DNA from: Candidatus Gottesmanbacteria bacterium RIFCSPLOWO2_01_FULL_42_22 | Lineage (GTDB): Bacteria > Patescibacteriota > Microgenomatia > 2-02-FULL-39-11 | Direction: 5' to 3' | Length of the DNA stretch: 34,553 nt | NCBI GenBank assembly: GCA_001779315.1 | Contig: MFJU01000010.1 | Coordinates: forward strand, 1-34,553 | In this document: piece after piece, positions 19,678 through 28,424 of the stretch | How the letters are laid out: the number at the start of each line of letters is the position of its first letter | Position numbering within the stretch: the stretch's first letter is position 1 | Translations under genes and position numbers: made by a program | The notes under the pieces: model-generated | What the model saw: the letters and a program-made list of their open reading frames with translations, nothing else | Database searches by the model: none | Told to the model about the DNA's origin: nothing

Positions 19678-20795
19678 CTTAGGCCGTGTTTTTCCAACTC
19701 TCTCATAGCCTCATCAACACGGTCTATAGCCACTTCATTTTCCGCCCAGGTAATGACTTCCTTTAAACCCGCTTCAAGGGAGATTTTAGGAGTCCAATCG
19801 AGTAATTTGCTAATTTTTGAAATATCAGCATAACAGTGACGGACATCAAGTTTGCGCACCCGGCCGGTGATTTCCGGTTTCACCTTTGAATGGTAAAGTC
19901 TGATTATAATCTCGGCCACCCCGGCAATATTAACCGGTTTGCCGCTGCCGACGTTAAATACCTGGTAATCTGCTTCCTTTTTTATCATAGATGCCAGACA
20001 AGCCTCAACAACATCACGGACATGGACAAAATCACGGGTTTGCTTTCCGTCTTCATTGATTATAGGGGCCTTACCGTTCTTAATCCTGCTCATAAAGATG
20101 GCTGCCACACCGTTGTAAGGATTGGAAAGGCTCTGACGAGGACCGTAGACATTAAAAAAACGCAAGGCCACTGTGGGTATGCGGTAAGCGCTGCCTATAT
20201 TCAAAACCATTTCTTCCTGAATTTTCTTGGTGATGGCATATATGGAATTGGCAGTTTGAGCAGTATTTTCATCTGTGGCAAGTAAAGAAACTATATGCTG
20301 ACAGTTCGGGCAATAAACCTGGAAATCCTTTTTCTTTAATTTTTCTTCGGATCTCAAGGACGGTTTTACCTTTCCGCAATTGGGACAATCATAGATCCCT
20401 TCCCCGTAAGAACTCATGGAAGCAGCCACCAGCATTTTTTTAAGTTTATGTTTGCCGTTGGCCAACAGGTCAAGCAGGATAGCTGTCCCTGTTGAATTGA
20501 CATGAACATACCTCGCCACTTCATACATGCTCTGTCCCACACCTACAGCCGCGGCAAAATGTACCACTGCCTCCATATCCTTCAAAGCGGCAATCCAGTC
20601 GGCCCTCCTGGTGACATTCCCCCGGATAAATTCCGCTTTTTTATTGAAATAGGCAGGCAGTCTGCCTGAGGGATGAATTTGTCTGTCCAAACTGTCCAAA
20701 ACTCTGACGCGACACCCCCGTGAAATTAAGGCATCGACCAAATGGGAACCTATAAAACCGGCACCCCCTGTCACTAAAATGTTTTTTATGTTCAT
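19674..20795 (-). CDS. SDR nucleotide-sugar epimerase with zinc-ribbon insertion (dTDP-L-rhamnose 4-epimerase-like)
   Basis: A 373-residue extended SDR. GGAGFIGSH (10-18) binds NAD, SMSSYGEG (127-134 region) holds the catalytic Ser, and YAITK (186-190) is the Tyr-x3-Lys pair. Between the Ser and Tyr motifs is an insertion with C137, C140, C162 and C165 (two CPNC knuckles), a probable structural zinc site. This architecture is known in a branch that includes dTDP-L-rhamnose 4-epimerases, so a 4-epimerase acting on a deoxyhexose nucleotide is the best guess. RFFNVYGPRQ (212-221) is the substrate-side motif. The gene is coupled by four-base overlaps to the SDR before it and the GT2 after it. No rml genes for dTDP-rhamnose are in the window. 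Confidence 0.88.
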
Positions 20796-21811
20796 TTGAA
20801 AAGCGTTTTATTTTCCTTAATCCACTTGTAAAGTTTTTCCACACCCACCCGAACCCTTATTTCCGGTTTCCAGCCTAAAATAGTATTTACTTTGGAAATA
20901 TCGCTGATATAGACTTTTTGGTCACCCGGCCGCCACTGCGAAAATTTAACTTTAATTTTTTTCCGGAAAAGCTCTTCGAGAATTGGGCCAAAACCGCTCC
21001 AAACAGACAGAATATTGGAAGATCCGCCTCCGACATTAAAGACCTCTCCACGGGCTTGACCGATTTTATTTACGGCCGTCTCGAAAAGTTTGACCAAATC
21101 ATCTATATATAAAACATCCCTGACCTGTTTTCCGTCGCCGTAAATCGTCAGCGGTTTACCTAATATTATGGCTATGATAAACCAGGCTACCCAACCCTGA
21201 TCTTCAACTCCGAATTGACGGGGTCCGTAAATGCAGGATTGCCGGAAAACGACCGTAGGCAGATCATAAATCCGGCTATAATCTCGGACATACTGGTCAG
21301 CCGCTCCTTTGGAACAGCCGTAAGGGGAATGGAAATCCAGTCCGAAATTTTCGGCAATACCAAAAGGGTAATCCCGGTAAAGGTAATTGCCCTCTTTTTC
21401 GATGATGGGCAGATTGTCCATCCCGCCATAGACTTTATTGGTGGAGGAAAAAATGACAATGGCTTTGCTTTTATTTTTTCTGACGGCTTCCAAGAGGTTG
21501 AAAGTGCCTAGAGCATTTATGTCGAAATCGTTTCTGGGATCCTCCACTGAAGATGTTACGGCTACCTGTCCGGCTAAATGAAAGATAATATCCTGACGGC
21601 GCACAGCACCATGAAGTTGCGGAAATTTGCGGATATCGCCATTGATAAATTCAAAAAAGCCGCTGCTTTTCAACCATGTCAGATTTGCCTTACTGCCCTG
21701 TCTGGATAAATTATCCAGAACGGTTACCCTGTATTTCTTTTTAATAAAATGGGCAGCGAGGTTGGAACCGATAAATCCGGCACCGCCGGTAATTAATAAG
21801 CGTTTACTCAT
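20792..21811 (-). CDS. SDR epimerase of the CDP-paratose 2-epimerase (tyvelose epimerase) type
   Basis: A 339-residue NAD-dependent SDR. GGAGFIGSN (9-17), DNLSRQGS (33-40), FHLAGQVAVTSS (77-88), SSTNKVYG (122-129) and SPYGCSKGAADQY (162-174), with T124, Y164 and K168, resemble Yersinia/Salmonella RfbE very closely as I remember that sequence, including FGVEDQGWVAWF. RfbE converts CDP-paratose to CDP-tyvelose by 2-epimerisation. Chemistry at C2 of a CDP- or other nucleotide-linked dideoxyhexose is therefore likely, but the substrate here is not proven: no CDP-glucose synthetase or dehydratase is seen in the window. It overlaps the Alg5-like GT2 before it by eight bases and the zinc-ribbon epimerase after it by four. 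Confidence 0.85.
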   Translation of the reverse strand: MSKRLLITGGAGFIGSNLAAHFIKKKYRVTVLDNLSRQGSKANLTWLKSSGFFEFINGDIRKFPQLHGAVRRQDIIFHLAGQVAVTSSVEDPRNDFDINALGTFNLLEAVRKNKSKAIVIFSSTNKVYGGMDNLPIIEKEGNYLYRDYPFGIAENFGLDFHSPYGCSKGAADQYVRDYSRIYDLPTVVFRQSCIYGPRQFGVEDQGWVAWFIIAIILGKPLTIYGDGKQVRDVLYIDDLVKLFETAVNKIGQARGEVFNVGGGSSNILSVWSGFGPILEELFRKKIKVKFSQWRPGDQKVYISDISKVNTILGWKPEIRVRVGVEKLYKWIKENKTLFK

Positions 21812-22544
21812 ATTTTGGCAATTTCAACCACGGTTTTTGCCGAAAAAGTCTCCATAAACCGGCTAAATCCCCATGGACGGTTTTCAATACCCTGACTGTT
21901 GAACCGGGATTGTCAGTCCAGATGACCGGGATTTGTTTGAGACGGTAACCCATTTTTTCGCCGACGATTAACAACTCGCTGTCAAAAAACCAGGCATTAT
22001 CCTCAAGATGCGGTATTAAATGATCGGCTAATTTTCTGGTCACTCCCTTAAAACCGCATTGGGCGTCCGAAAAGCCGACGCCGAAAAATATTCTGATCAG
22101 GATATTATAAACCCTGGATAAAATTTCCCTCCTTAAAGTTCTGCCGGAGACTTTCGATTGCGGCAAAAGCCTGGAACCGATGGCAATATCATAACCATTC
22201 TCCAAAGATGTGACAAGAGTCTTAAAGGCTGAAAGATCGGTTGATAAATCGACATCCATGTAGCTTACGATATCAGCCGGACTTTGGCTCCAGGCTTTTT
22301 TAACTGCCCTGCCGCGGCCTTTTTCCTCAAGATGAATTACGTCGATGCCGGACTTTTTTTTGGCCAGATCCTTGGCAACAGCCAGACTTGAGTCTGTTGA
22401 AGCATTATCGGCAATGGTTATGTGCCAACGGTAACCCTTCAGATTTTTAGCGAGGTAACGATAGAGGCGCTCAACAGAATCTTTCAATTCCTTTTCCTCA
22501 TTATAGATGGGGATGACTACTTCAACGGATGTTTCCGAGGCCAT
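21804..22544 (-). CDS. GT2 polyprenyl-phosphate hexose synthase (Alg5-like)
   Basis: A 246-residue GT2 enzyme. VVIPIYNEEKEL (9-20), ADNASTDSS (45-53), HLEEKGRGRAVKK (71-83), MDVDLSTD (96-103) with D97 and D99 at the metal site, and GSRLLPQSKV match the dolichyl-phosphate glucosyltransferase (Alg5) subgroup. DAQCGFKG with WFFDSELL in the second half is also typical. No C-terminal membrane helices are present. The likely product is a polyprenyl-phosphate-linked sugar used by the adjacent PTPS-related GT-C enzymes, whose genes lie directly upstream; the upstream gene overlaps this one by 28 bases. The exact sugar is unknown. Confidence 0.88.
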   Translation of the reverse strand: MASETSVEVVIPIYNEEKELKDSVERLYRYLAKNLKGYRWHITIADNASTDSSLAVAKDLAKKKSGIDVIHLEEKGRGRAVKKAWSQSPADIVSYMDVDLSTDLSAFKTLVTSLENGYDIAIGSRLLPQSKVSGRTLRREILSRVYNILIRIFFGVGFSDAQCGFKGVTRKLADHLIPHLEDNAWFFDSELLIVGEKMGYRLKQIPVIWTDNPGSTVRVLKTVHGDLAGLWRLFRQKPWLKLPKYE

Positions 22545-24169
22545 GTTAAATATAGTATCAAACCTAATGACAAAATGGAAACGATATTTGATAGATACCT
22601 GACCGGTGTATCGGAAAAAGTAAATTCAACCTGATTTACACCTGCCGGCATTTTAAAAACAATGCGCCCGCTACGAACGTCAACCGGTATTATCCGGCCG
22701 TTTATTTTAACCTGCCAGCCGGGAAAATAGGCCATACTGGCAATTATTTCCCGTGCCACACCCCTCACCTCATAGATTTTATGAATAGTAGTCTCCTTTA
22801 TGACGGTTGCCTCGATTGCCGTCCGATATGTTTGAAAAAAATTTTGTGGTCTTGGAAAGTTAAGCGGTAAATACTCATCGGAAATTTTGGAAACCGTAAA
22901 CCTTAAGTTTTCTTTCCTTATATATCCTTTTTCAGAAATTTCAGAGACAAATTGGGGCTGAAAATATTTCGGATACAGAAATAGACTGAAAATAATCACG
23001 ACTGCCGCTAAAACACGCTTGAAATATTTTTTACTGCCGGAAAAAAGCGAAGAAATTAAAACTACGGAAAATAATAAAATAAAATTGAGAAACCGCCACG
23101 GATATTGAATAAAATCAAATCCCGGCAGCAGTCTGTATAGCGGGGAGGATACGGGCTGCGTCATAAGAATTGATATAAAAAGCAAAAAAAGAGCGGAAAA
23201 ATAAAAGACCGATTGAAAGGCTTTAAAATTTTTATTTAGATAAAGACGTAACAGATTCAGGATAGCCAAAGTGGATAATACAACATGCCATTTGCCGATT
23301 TTGAAAGACATACCGTCAGCTAATCCCGGGGCAGAACCGGCAAAGCCCCAGGCAGAATCCCACAATTGAGACAGATAAACAAAATGCAGATTATAACTGT
23401 TGCTTCCTTTTGACAATTGGGAAACAGAGGTAAAGCTGCTTTCCCAAATAGCCGGAATTATAAAAAATGAAGAGAGGCCTATTGCTCCCGCCATGGAGTA
23501 TAAGTAACGGAAAAATGACTGCCTCTCCCTAAACCATAAAGGCAGGATTAAAAGCGAAAAAAAGAGGGTTATTAAAGCAGTTATATTGTGGCTTAAAATG
23601 ATTCCGCTCAACCCTGTAATAATCAAAATTACCGCCTTCTGGCTGAATTTATCATCTCTTTTAATCAGAAGGTATATCCCTAACAGGTATAAAGGTAAAA
23701 AAGCATAAGCATAAAGTTCGCCTGCCGCTCCCCTGACGTAGAGATTAAGCGCATGATAGGGAGCATAAAGGTAAAGTACAGCGGTCGCTATCCCCGCATA
23801 TCTTCCATTTAAACGAAAAGCCAGAAAATACATGGAAACTCCCGCCAGCAGAAATGCGCTTAAATACATCAGATTGGTTGAAGCAAAAAGGTCAAAACCG
23901 CCGATATAAAAAAGGCTGCCCAAATAATAAGGTAAAGGGGCATAAAAATTGAATATCGGATATCCGAAACCGTAACCCAAATCAGCCACCAGCCGTACCG
24001 GAAATTGATGGTTTTTTAACTCCTGCGACATCACAAATATCCTGGCCTGCTGGGTATCGTCATGTACCGGGAAAGACTTATTTCCCAAAAGAGCTCTTAC
24101 CGCAGGATAGCTTAATAAAAAGATTAAAGTTAAAGCCGCCAGATGCCGGTATAAGGAATATTTAAGCAT
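22517..24169 (-). CDS. PTPS-related GT-C membrane protein
   Basis: A polytopic protein of about 550 residues. The first ectoloop carries FPVHDDTQQAR (33-43 from the chosen start) and the segment GYGFGYPIFNFYAPLPYYLG, the signature of the family misleadingly named 6-pyruvoyl-tetrahydropterin synthase-related. H36-D37-D38 occupy the GT-C catalytic position. Roughly a dozen helices follow, then an extracytoplasmic beta-rich region (YFPGWQVKINGR) and a final helix. I chose the ATG at 24169, which overlaps the upstream stop by eight bases; a TTG at 24205 would add 12 residues. It is probably a lipid-phosphate-sugar-dependent transferase at the outer membrane face; no enzymatic function is proven for the family. 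It is paralogous to the gene upstream. Confidence 0.8.
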   Translation of the reverse strand: MLKYSLYRHLAALTLIFLLSYPAVRALLGNKSFPVHDDTQQARIFVMSQELKNHQFPVRLVADLGYGFGYPIFNFYAPLPYYLGSLFYIGGFDLFASTNLMYLSAFLLAGVSMYFLAFRLNGRYAGIATAVLYLYAPYHALNLYVRGAAGELYAYAFLPLYLLGIYLLIKRDDKFSQKAVILIITGLSGIILSHNITALITLFFSLLILPLWFRERQSFFRYLYSMAGAIGLSSFFIIPAIWESSFTSVSQLSKGSNSYNLHFVYLSQLWDSAWGFAGSAPGLADGMSFKIGKWHVVLSTLAILNLLRLYLNKNFKAFQSVFYFSALFLLFISILMTQPVSSPLYRLLPGFDFIQYPWRFLNFILLFSVVLISSLFSGSKKYFKRVLAAVVIIFSLFLYPKYFQPQFVSEISEKGYIRKENLRFTVSKISDEYLPLNFPRPQNFFQTYRTAIEATVIKETTIHKIYEVRGVAREIIASMAYFPGWQVKINGRIIPVDVRSGRIVFKMPAGVNQVEFTFSDTPVRYLSNIVSILSLGLILYLTWPRKHPLK

Positions 24170-25757
24170 TTTTTTTACTGATAAAAAGTATAAGGCAGTA
24201 AGCAAAAGCTGCCAGAGAAAGAATATCCGCGGCCAGTCTTAACGGTGTTTCCCGAAGATCGGCTTTAATAAAATGATCTCCGCTCCCAAGATTGGCTTCC
24301 ATCACTCCCAACCTATTATCATATTCAAATTTCAATGGTCTGCCGTTATCCGTCATAAACCATCCAGGATAATAAATTGTATTAAGACGGAATTTAGCTT
24401 CTGTTTCTGTCTTAACAAAGAAGGAAGCTTCTTTGGAATTATATTTTATTGAGGATATATCCCCCTCCCCTTCTATAATTTCTGCTTTCTTACTGTATCT
24501 TTCAGCCGGTTTGGTTTTAACCCAGACGGGCATCAGTTCGTCAGCTGAAGTAGTCGTAGCATCATTCGTCAGATAATAGCTGTCTTTTTTATCAATTTCA
24601 GTTAACTTTTCGACAGAATTTATCTGCCGGAAAACAGCCGACAGCAGTAAAATTATCCCTAGAAAATATGCAGCTTTACTAAATTTTAAAAATGAAATTG
24701 AAAGAGCTGCAAAGAAAACAATCAAACCGCTAATACGCCAGGGAAAATCAACAGAAGAAAGAAGAGGCAGCTGCCAAACCGGGAAACTCCCAGGGGTTAT
24801 CAAAAATATAGTTAACAAAAAAGCTGAAAAGAAAAACACGGCTGGCAGTCTGAATTTTTTCCGCAGTAAAATCAGAAAAGCCAGCGTCAAAGCAATTGCC
24901 TGTTCCGGCCCTAAACCGAAATCAGGCCTGCCTTTATTTAAGAAGGGCAGGAAAACGGCCTGCCAGGACAAAAAATGGACTGATTTATCGGCTAAAGGTA
25001 TAAAAGATATCAGCAGAAATTTTTTTTCCAAAAGGGCGGGTATGATAAAAAAGGCTGCCAGACTGAAAGCCAAGGCAACCGGTTTTAATATCAAAAGTAT
25101 GGTTTCCTTAAGCGGTAATTTTTTACGGCATATAAGTAAAGTTAAATAAGATAACCAGAACGGAAAAAACAAAAGCCCCATGACGTTATGCGTCAAAAAC
25201 AGCAAAGCCAAAGTTAAAGAAAGCCACGCCAACAGGCGCAATTTATGATAATTTGCGGCATAAAGAACGGACAGATAAAAAATCAGGGGAAAGAAAACAA
25301 AGCTTAATGATTCGCCGATAGAACCGCGGATATAAAGATCAGTCATTCTGTATGGGGAAAGAAGATAAAAACCCCAGGCTAATATGGCTCCCTGCCAGCC
25401 GGCAATTTGAACTCCTAATAAATACATGGCTATTCCGGAAAAAAAGACAGAAAAGATAAAAAGCAATTTAATTATGGATACATATTCCAATCCGAAAAGC
25501 CTTAACAGGGATCCCAGGTAATAAGGCAATGGATAGGTGAAGGAAAAAAGAGGATAGCCGTAACCGTGATTTAAATAGTCCGACCAGCGGGGAGGTATTT
25601 GCCAGTCTTTAATCTCCCTGACCATTTCGGCAAGACGGACGATAGCCCATTCTCCGTCATGGGTTTCAAAAAATCCCGGACGGAAAAACGGTCTGACAAT
25701 CCATAGGGAGAGAATTATAACAGGCAAAAGGGAGAAATAAGGTACAATTTTTTTCAT
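24162..25757 (-). CDS. PTPS-related GT-C membrane protein
   Basis: A 531-residue paralogue of the downstream gene. After the first helix, ETHDGEWAIVRL (31-42) gives the acidic D34/E36 pair in the GT-C catalytic loop, and LNHGYGYPLFSFTYPLPYYL (62-81) is the family signature. About ten helices, a C-terminal extracytoplasmic segment (YYPGWFMTDNGR) and one last helix complete the architecture. The predicted role is sugar transfer or handling on the outer membrane face. The stop of the 491-residue upstream gene lies six bases before its ATG, with a weak AAGG five bases from the start. The side-by-side arrangement and similar length suggest a tandem duplication followed by strong divergence. Confidence 0.8.
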   Translation of the reverse strand: MKKIVPYFSLLPVIILSLWIVRPFFRPGFFETHDGEWAIVRLAEMVREIKDWQIPPRWSDYLNHGYGYPLFSFTYPLPYYLGSLLRLFGLEYVSIIKLLFIFSVFFSGIAMYLLGVQIAGWQGAILAWGFYLLSPYRMTDLYIRGSIGESLSFVFFPLIFYLSVLYAANYHKLRLLAWLSLTLALLFLTHNVMGLLFFPFWLSYLTLLICRKKLPLKETILLILKPVALAFSLAAFFIIPALLEKKFLLISFIPLADKSVHFLSWQAVFLPFLNKGRPDFGLGPEQAIALTLAFLILLRKKFRLPAVFFFSAFLLTIFLITPGSFPVWQLPLLSSVDFPWRISGLIVFFAALSISFLKFSKAAYFLGIILLLSAVFRQINSVEKLTEIDKKDSYYLTNDATTTSADELMPVWVKTKPAERYSKKAEIIEGEGDISSIKYNSKEASFFVKTETEAKFRLNTIYYPGWFMTDNGRPLKFEYDNRLGVMEANLGSGDHFIKADLRETPLRLAADILSLAAFAYCLILFISKKNA

Positions 25758-25763
25758 CCTGCC

Positions 25764-27239
25764 TTAATCGGTTTTTACCCGGTAAAAATACAGGTAATTA
25801 CTGCTGTCGCCTCTTTTGATTTTGAAAATTTCTTTAACTGTCCAGGCCGGGGACAATTTTTGGCTTTCCTTTAATACCAGGTATGTCGGCATCATTTGCG
25901 CGTCGCTTTTCAATTCTTCCAATCCGCTATCGACCGGCCAGAAACCTTTAATGGTGATATTTTTATTTTCCTTCAGGTAGATTTCATAGACAGCCGGGTT
26001 CAAACCGAATGTGCCTTCCGTAGCTAATGTTATTTTTTGATTTCCTGCTGCCTTTCGGGCAAAACTGATAACCTCTTCCACTCCGTATCCTGAAGGCCAA
26101 TCATTGAATAATTGTTTCCGGTCCGAGTCAGGCAATCCGGCAGCAAGAGGATTAACAATTATTAAAAATGAATTAATAGCCGGCATAATCAGCACCAGAG
26201 GTATAAGCAAATACAGAAATTTAGCTTTTTTCGCGGCAAATGAAGCTAATCCGGCTAAAAAAGCAGCAGCCATGACATAAAGAGGCATGACCATAAAAAG
26301 TAAAAAACGGGGATACAACACTTTAGCGAATACGGCTAAAGCCGCAAAGGGCACAAAAAACCATAAAAATAAATAAATAATTGTCCTGTCCTTTCTGATG
26401 ATGGCCAGAATTAAGGAGAAAATTAATACAGCAGTTAAAGGCCATGTCAAATAAACAGTCAACATGGGCAACATACCTTTGAGGTTTGACTGCAGAACTC
26501 TGAAGGGGTCCTTAATAAATTCACCAAAAGTCATGATAAAGGAATAATTTTTTAGCTCAATAATATAGAAATATGGCGACAGTCTCAAAGAATTATATAT
26601 AACTTGAGCAATAAAAATACTCAATATGATTAATCCTGACCATTTTACCAGTGATTTTATTCTTGTTTTTTTCTTCCCATCGGCAATAATGAGCGAGAAT
26701 GGGATAAGATATAGAAAAAAAGAGGCAGATGATTTTGTCAGCAAAGCTGACCCGGCCGTAATTCCAAGAATAAGCGCCACATCAAGCTTGAGTTTTTTTA
26801 TTAAGAGAACCTGCAAATATAAACACCATATGCCAAACATGGCTAGCAACGAATCCATTAAAGCTAAACGGTCATAAACCATGGAAAAAGGAGAGATTGT
26901 ATATAAAATGACTGAAAAAACAGCAGCTTTCCGGTCAAATAATGTTTTGGCCAGAAAATAAATGCCTATAACCGCCAGGGCTGCCCCTGAAACAGAAACC
27001 AGTCTTCCGGCAATCAACGGATCTTCAAATAATTTCAAAAAAGGGTACATGGCCCAGGTCATCAGGGGCTGTTTGCCATCGGTTAAGGAAATATAACGGT
27101 GGACGGGATCGTTAAGACCGATTTGAGCCCATCTGATATATATGGCTTCATCAGTAAAGATAGGTATTCCTTTAAGATTTATGATGCGGCTTATTAATAC
27201 CGCCAGAACCGAAATCCCGACCAGGAAAAAATCAATCAT
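25764..27239 (-). CDS. GT39-type (PMT/ArnT-like) membrane glycosyltransferase
   Basis: A 491-residue polytopic protein. GIPIFTDEAIYIRW (24-37) contains the D30-E31 catalytic pair right after the first helix, and GKQPLMTW provides the second part of the loop, as in ArnT/PMT-2 enzymes. About eleven more helices are followed by a soluble region from about residue 375 ending in RGDSSNYLYFYRVKTD. It probably transfers a sugar from polyprenyl phosphate at the outer leaflet. The 24-base gap before the ATG holds an extended -10 (TGCTATAAT), so this gene may have its own promoter inside the gene run. Confidence 0.85.
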   Translation of the reverse strand: MIDFFLVGISVLAVLISRIINLKGIPIFTDEAIYIRWAQIGLNDPVHRYISLTDGKQPLMTWAMYPFLKLFEDPLIAGRLVSVSGAALAVIGIYFLAKTLFDRKAAVFSVILYTISPFSMVYDRLALMDSLLAMFGIWCLYLQVLLIKKLKLDVALILGITAGSALLTKSSASFFLYLIPFSLIIADGKKKTRIKSLVKWSGLIILSIFIAQVIYNSLRLSPYFYIIELKNYSFIMTFGEFIKDPFRVLQSNLKGMLPMLTVYLTWPLTAVLIFSLILAIIRKDRTIIYLFLWFFVPFAALAVFAKVLYPRFLLFMVMPLYVMAAAFLAGLASFAAKKAKFLYLLIPLVLIMPAINSFLIIVNPLAAGLPDSDRKQLFNDWPSGYGVEEVISFARKAAGNQKITLATEGTFGLNPAVYEIYLKENKNITIKGFWPVDSGLEELKSDAQMMPTYLVLKESQKLSPAWTVKEIFKIKRGDSSNYLYFYRVKTD

Positions 27240-27251
27240 AAAGATAGGAGA

Positions 27252-27260
27252 ATTATAGCA
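27252..27260 (-). promoter_or_regulatory. Candidate extended -10 promoter (TGCTATAAT)
   Basis: The minus strand reads TGCTATAAT followed by 12 bases and the ATG at 27239. TGn before a perfect TATAAT is an extended -10, which can work without a -35; none is obvious here. Transcription would start only about five bases before the ATG. Confidence 0.45.
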
Positions 27261-27263
27261 GAT

Positions 27264-28424
27264 TTACCGCTTAAATGAGATTTTAAAAAGTGGTAAAGTG
27301 ACAATTAAAGCTAACGGGAGCAGAAACAAAACCTCTGTTAAAAGAAGGGCAGTTTGATCATATCTGCCGTAATAAATAAAAGGAACATATCTTAATAATG
27401 CGCTGAAGGACAAAACAATAGCAAACAGGCGCAGATAAGAATTTGTAATAAGTGAAATAATGCCGATTATGGTCAGGAAATACCATGGGTATGCTTCCCG
27501 TATATAAATTTGATAAAGCAGTAAAAGGGCTACAGCCGCAAGTGAAACTGTCAGAAAAAATTCTCTGTTTTCCTTAAGTTTTTTTACGGGAATAAAAAGA
27601 AGCGGAATGACGGCTCCCGTCAGGTATTTGACCAATACGGAAAACCCTAAAAACATCAAGGCCTGTCCCTTTTTATTACTCCAATAATAATAAAAAAATA
27701 AGAGCAGGAAAAAAAGCATTAATGATTCATTATGGGGACTGACCAGGCTTTCAATTATCACTAAAGGATTCAGTCCGAAATAGAGCATGTTCCCCATGTT
27801 TAATCCCTTTTCTGGTGAAGCTGTAATTTTACCGATTAAAAAGAGATTGCCCGAATATATAAGAACAAACAGAAATTTAAAACTTAATAAAGTCAGCACA
27901 AACTTCTGGAATCCGATAAACGAAAAAGGTATCGTTGCGGCAAGCCAAACAGGCCCGTAAGGATAAGTCCGGTGGGTCCAGTGCATAAATCTGGTCCAGA
28001 GATCCCGGGGAAAATCCAGAGCTGAGTAAACATAAGGATTCAAATGGTATTTAGTGACAATTCTGGCATCGAAAAGATAATTGAAAATATCATGAGAAAA
28101 AGCCGGGTAAGAAAAAATTCCCGCTAAAACAATTATCAGCAGTAACCACTTTAACTGATTTCGGCTGATTTTATATTTGCGGATAAGTTTCAGCCATTTT
28201 AGGTAGGTCAGGAATATCAAAACAAGCAGTATTAAATAAATGGCCGCAGACAGAGGCCTCCGGTAATAACCTAAACCAATCATCATATTCTGAAATTTCT
28301 GATAATATAAATAGCCGGAAAGGGTGAGATTTAAGTCAATTTGGGAAAAAGAGTATAAAGTCAAAAGGATAAAAGCAATAGCCGTTAAGCAGAAGTTTAC
28401 GGAGTAAATTTTTTTAGGCATCAT
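27264..28424 (-). CDS. GT-C membrane mannosyltransferase-like protein (MptA/GT87-like)
   Basis: A 386-residue polytopic protein. YPAFSHDIFNYLFDARIV (106-123) and HLNPYVYS (127-134), with D112 in the first long ectoloop, resemble the polyprenol-phosphate-mannose-dependent MptA/MptB and GT87 families, where a similar loop precedes Leu-x-Pro-Tyr. TYPYGPVW lies shortly after. About ten hydrophobic segments and a very short C-terminal tail are seen, without the soluble domain of the GT39 proteins. It likely extends a glycan using a lipid-phosphate sugar. The family match is by motif only. Two consecutive ATG codons (28424 and 28421) can start it; both overlap the upstream GT2 stop by 8-11 bases. 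Confidence 0.7.
   Translation of the reverse strand: MMPKKIYSVNFCLTAIAFILLTLYSFSQIDLNLTLSGYLYYQKFQNMMIGLGYYRRPLSAAIYLILLVLIFLTYLKWLKLIRKYKISRNQLKWLLLIIVLAGIFSYPAFSHDIFNYLFDARIVTKYHLNPYVYSALDFPRDLWTRFMHWTHRTYPYGPVWLAATIPFSFIGFQKFVLTLLSFKFLFVLIYSGNLFLIGKITASPEKGLNMGNMLYFGLNPLVIIESLVSPHNESLMLFFLLLFFYYYWSNKKGQALMFLGFSVLVKYLTGAVIPLLFIPVKKLKENREFFLTVSLAAVALLLLYQIYIREAYPWYFLTIIGIISLITNSYLRLFAIVLSFSALLRYVPFIYYGRYDQTALLLTEVLFLLPLALIVTLPLFKISFKR

Noticed and set aside
19890-20285. Plus-strand open frame of 131 codons
   Set aside because: It lies wholly antisense to the zinc-ribbon epimerase, whose motifs are intact, and its translation has no recognisable domain.
24170-24205. 12-codon N-terminal extension of the PTPS-related protein from a TTG codon
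   Set aside because: The ATG at 24169 gives an eight-base overlap typical for this locus and a normal first helix; the TTG start would lengthen the overlap to 44 bases.
22517-25757. Pterin synthesis function suggested by the family name 6-pyruvoyl-tetrahydropterin synthase-related
   Set aside because: The proteins are large polytopic membrane proteins with a GT-C-like first loop and show no pterin synthase zinc-binding histidines; the name is historical.
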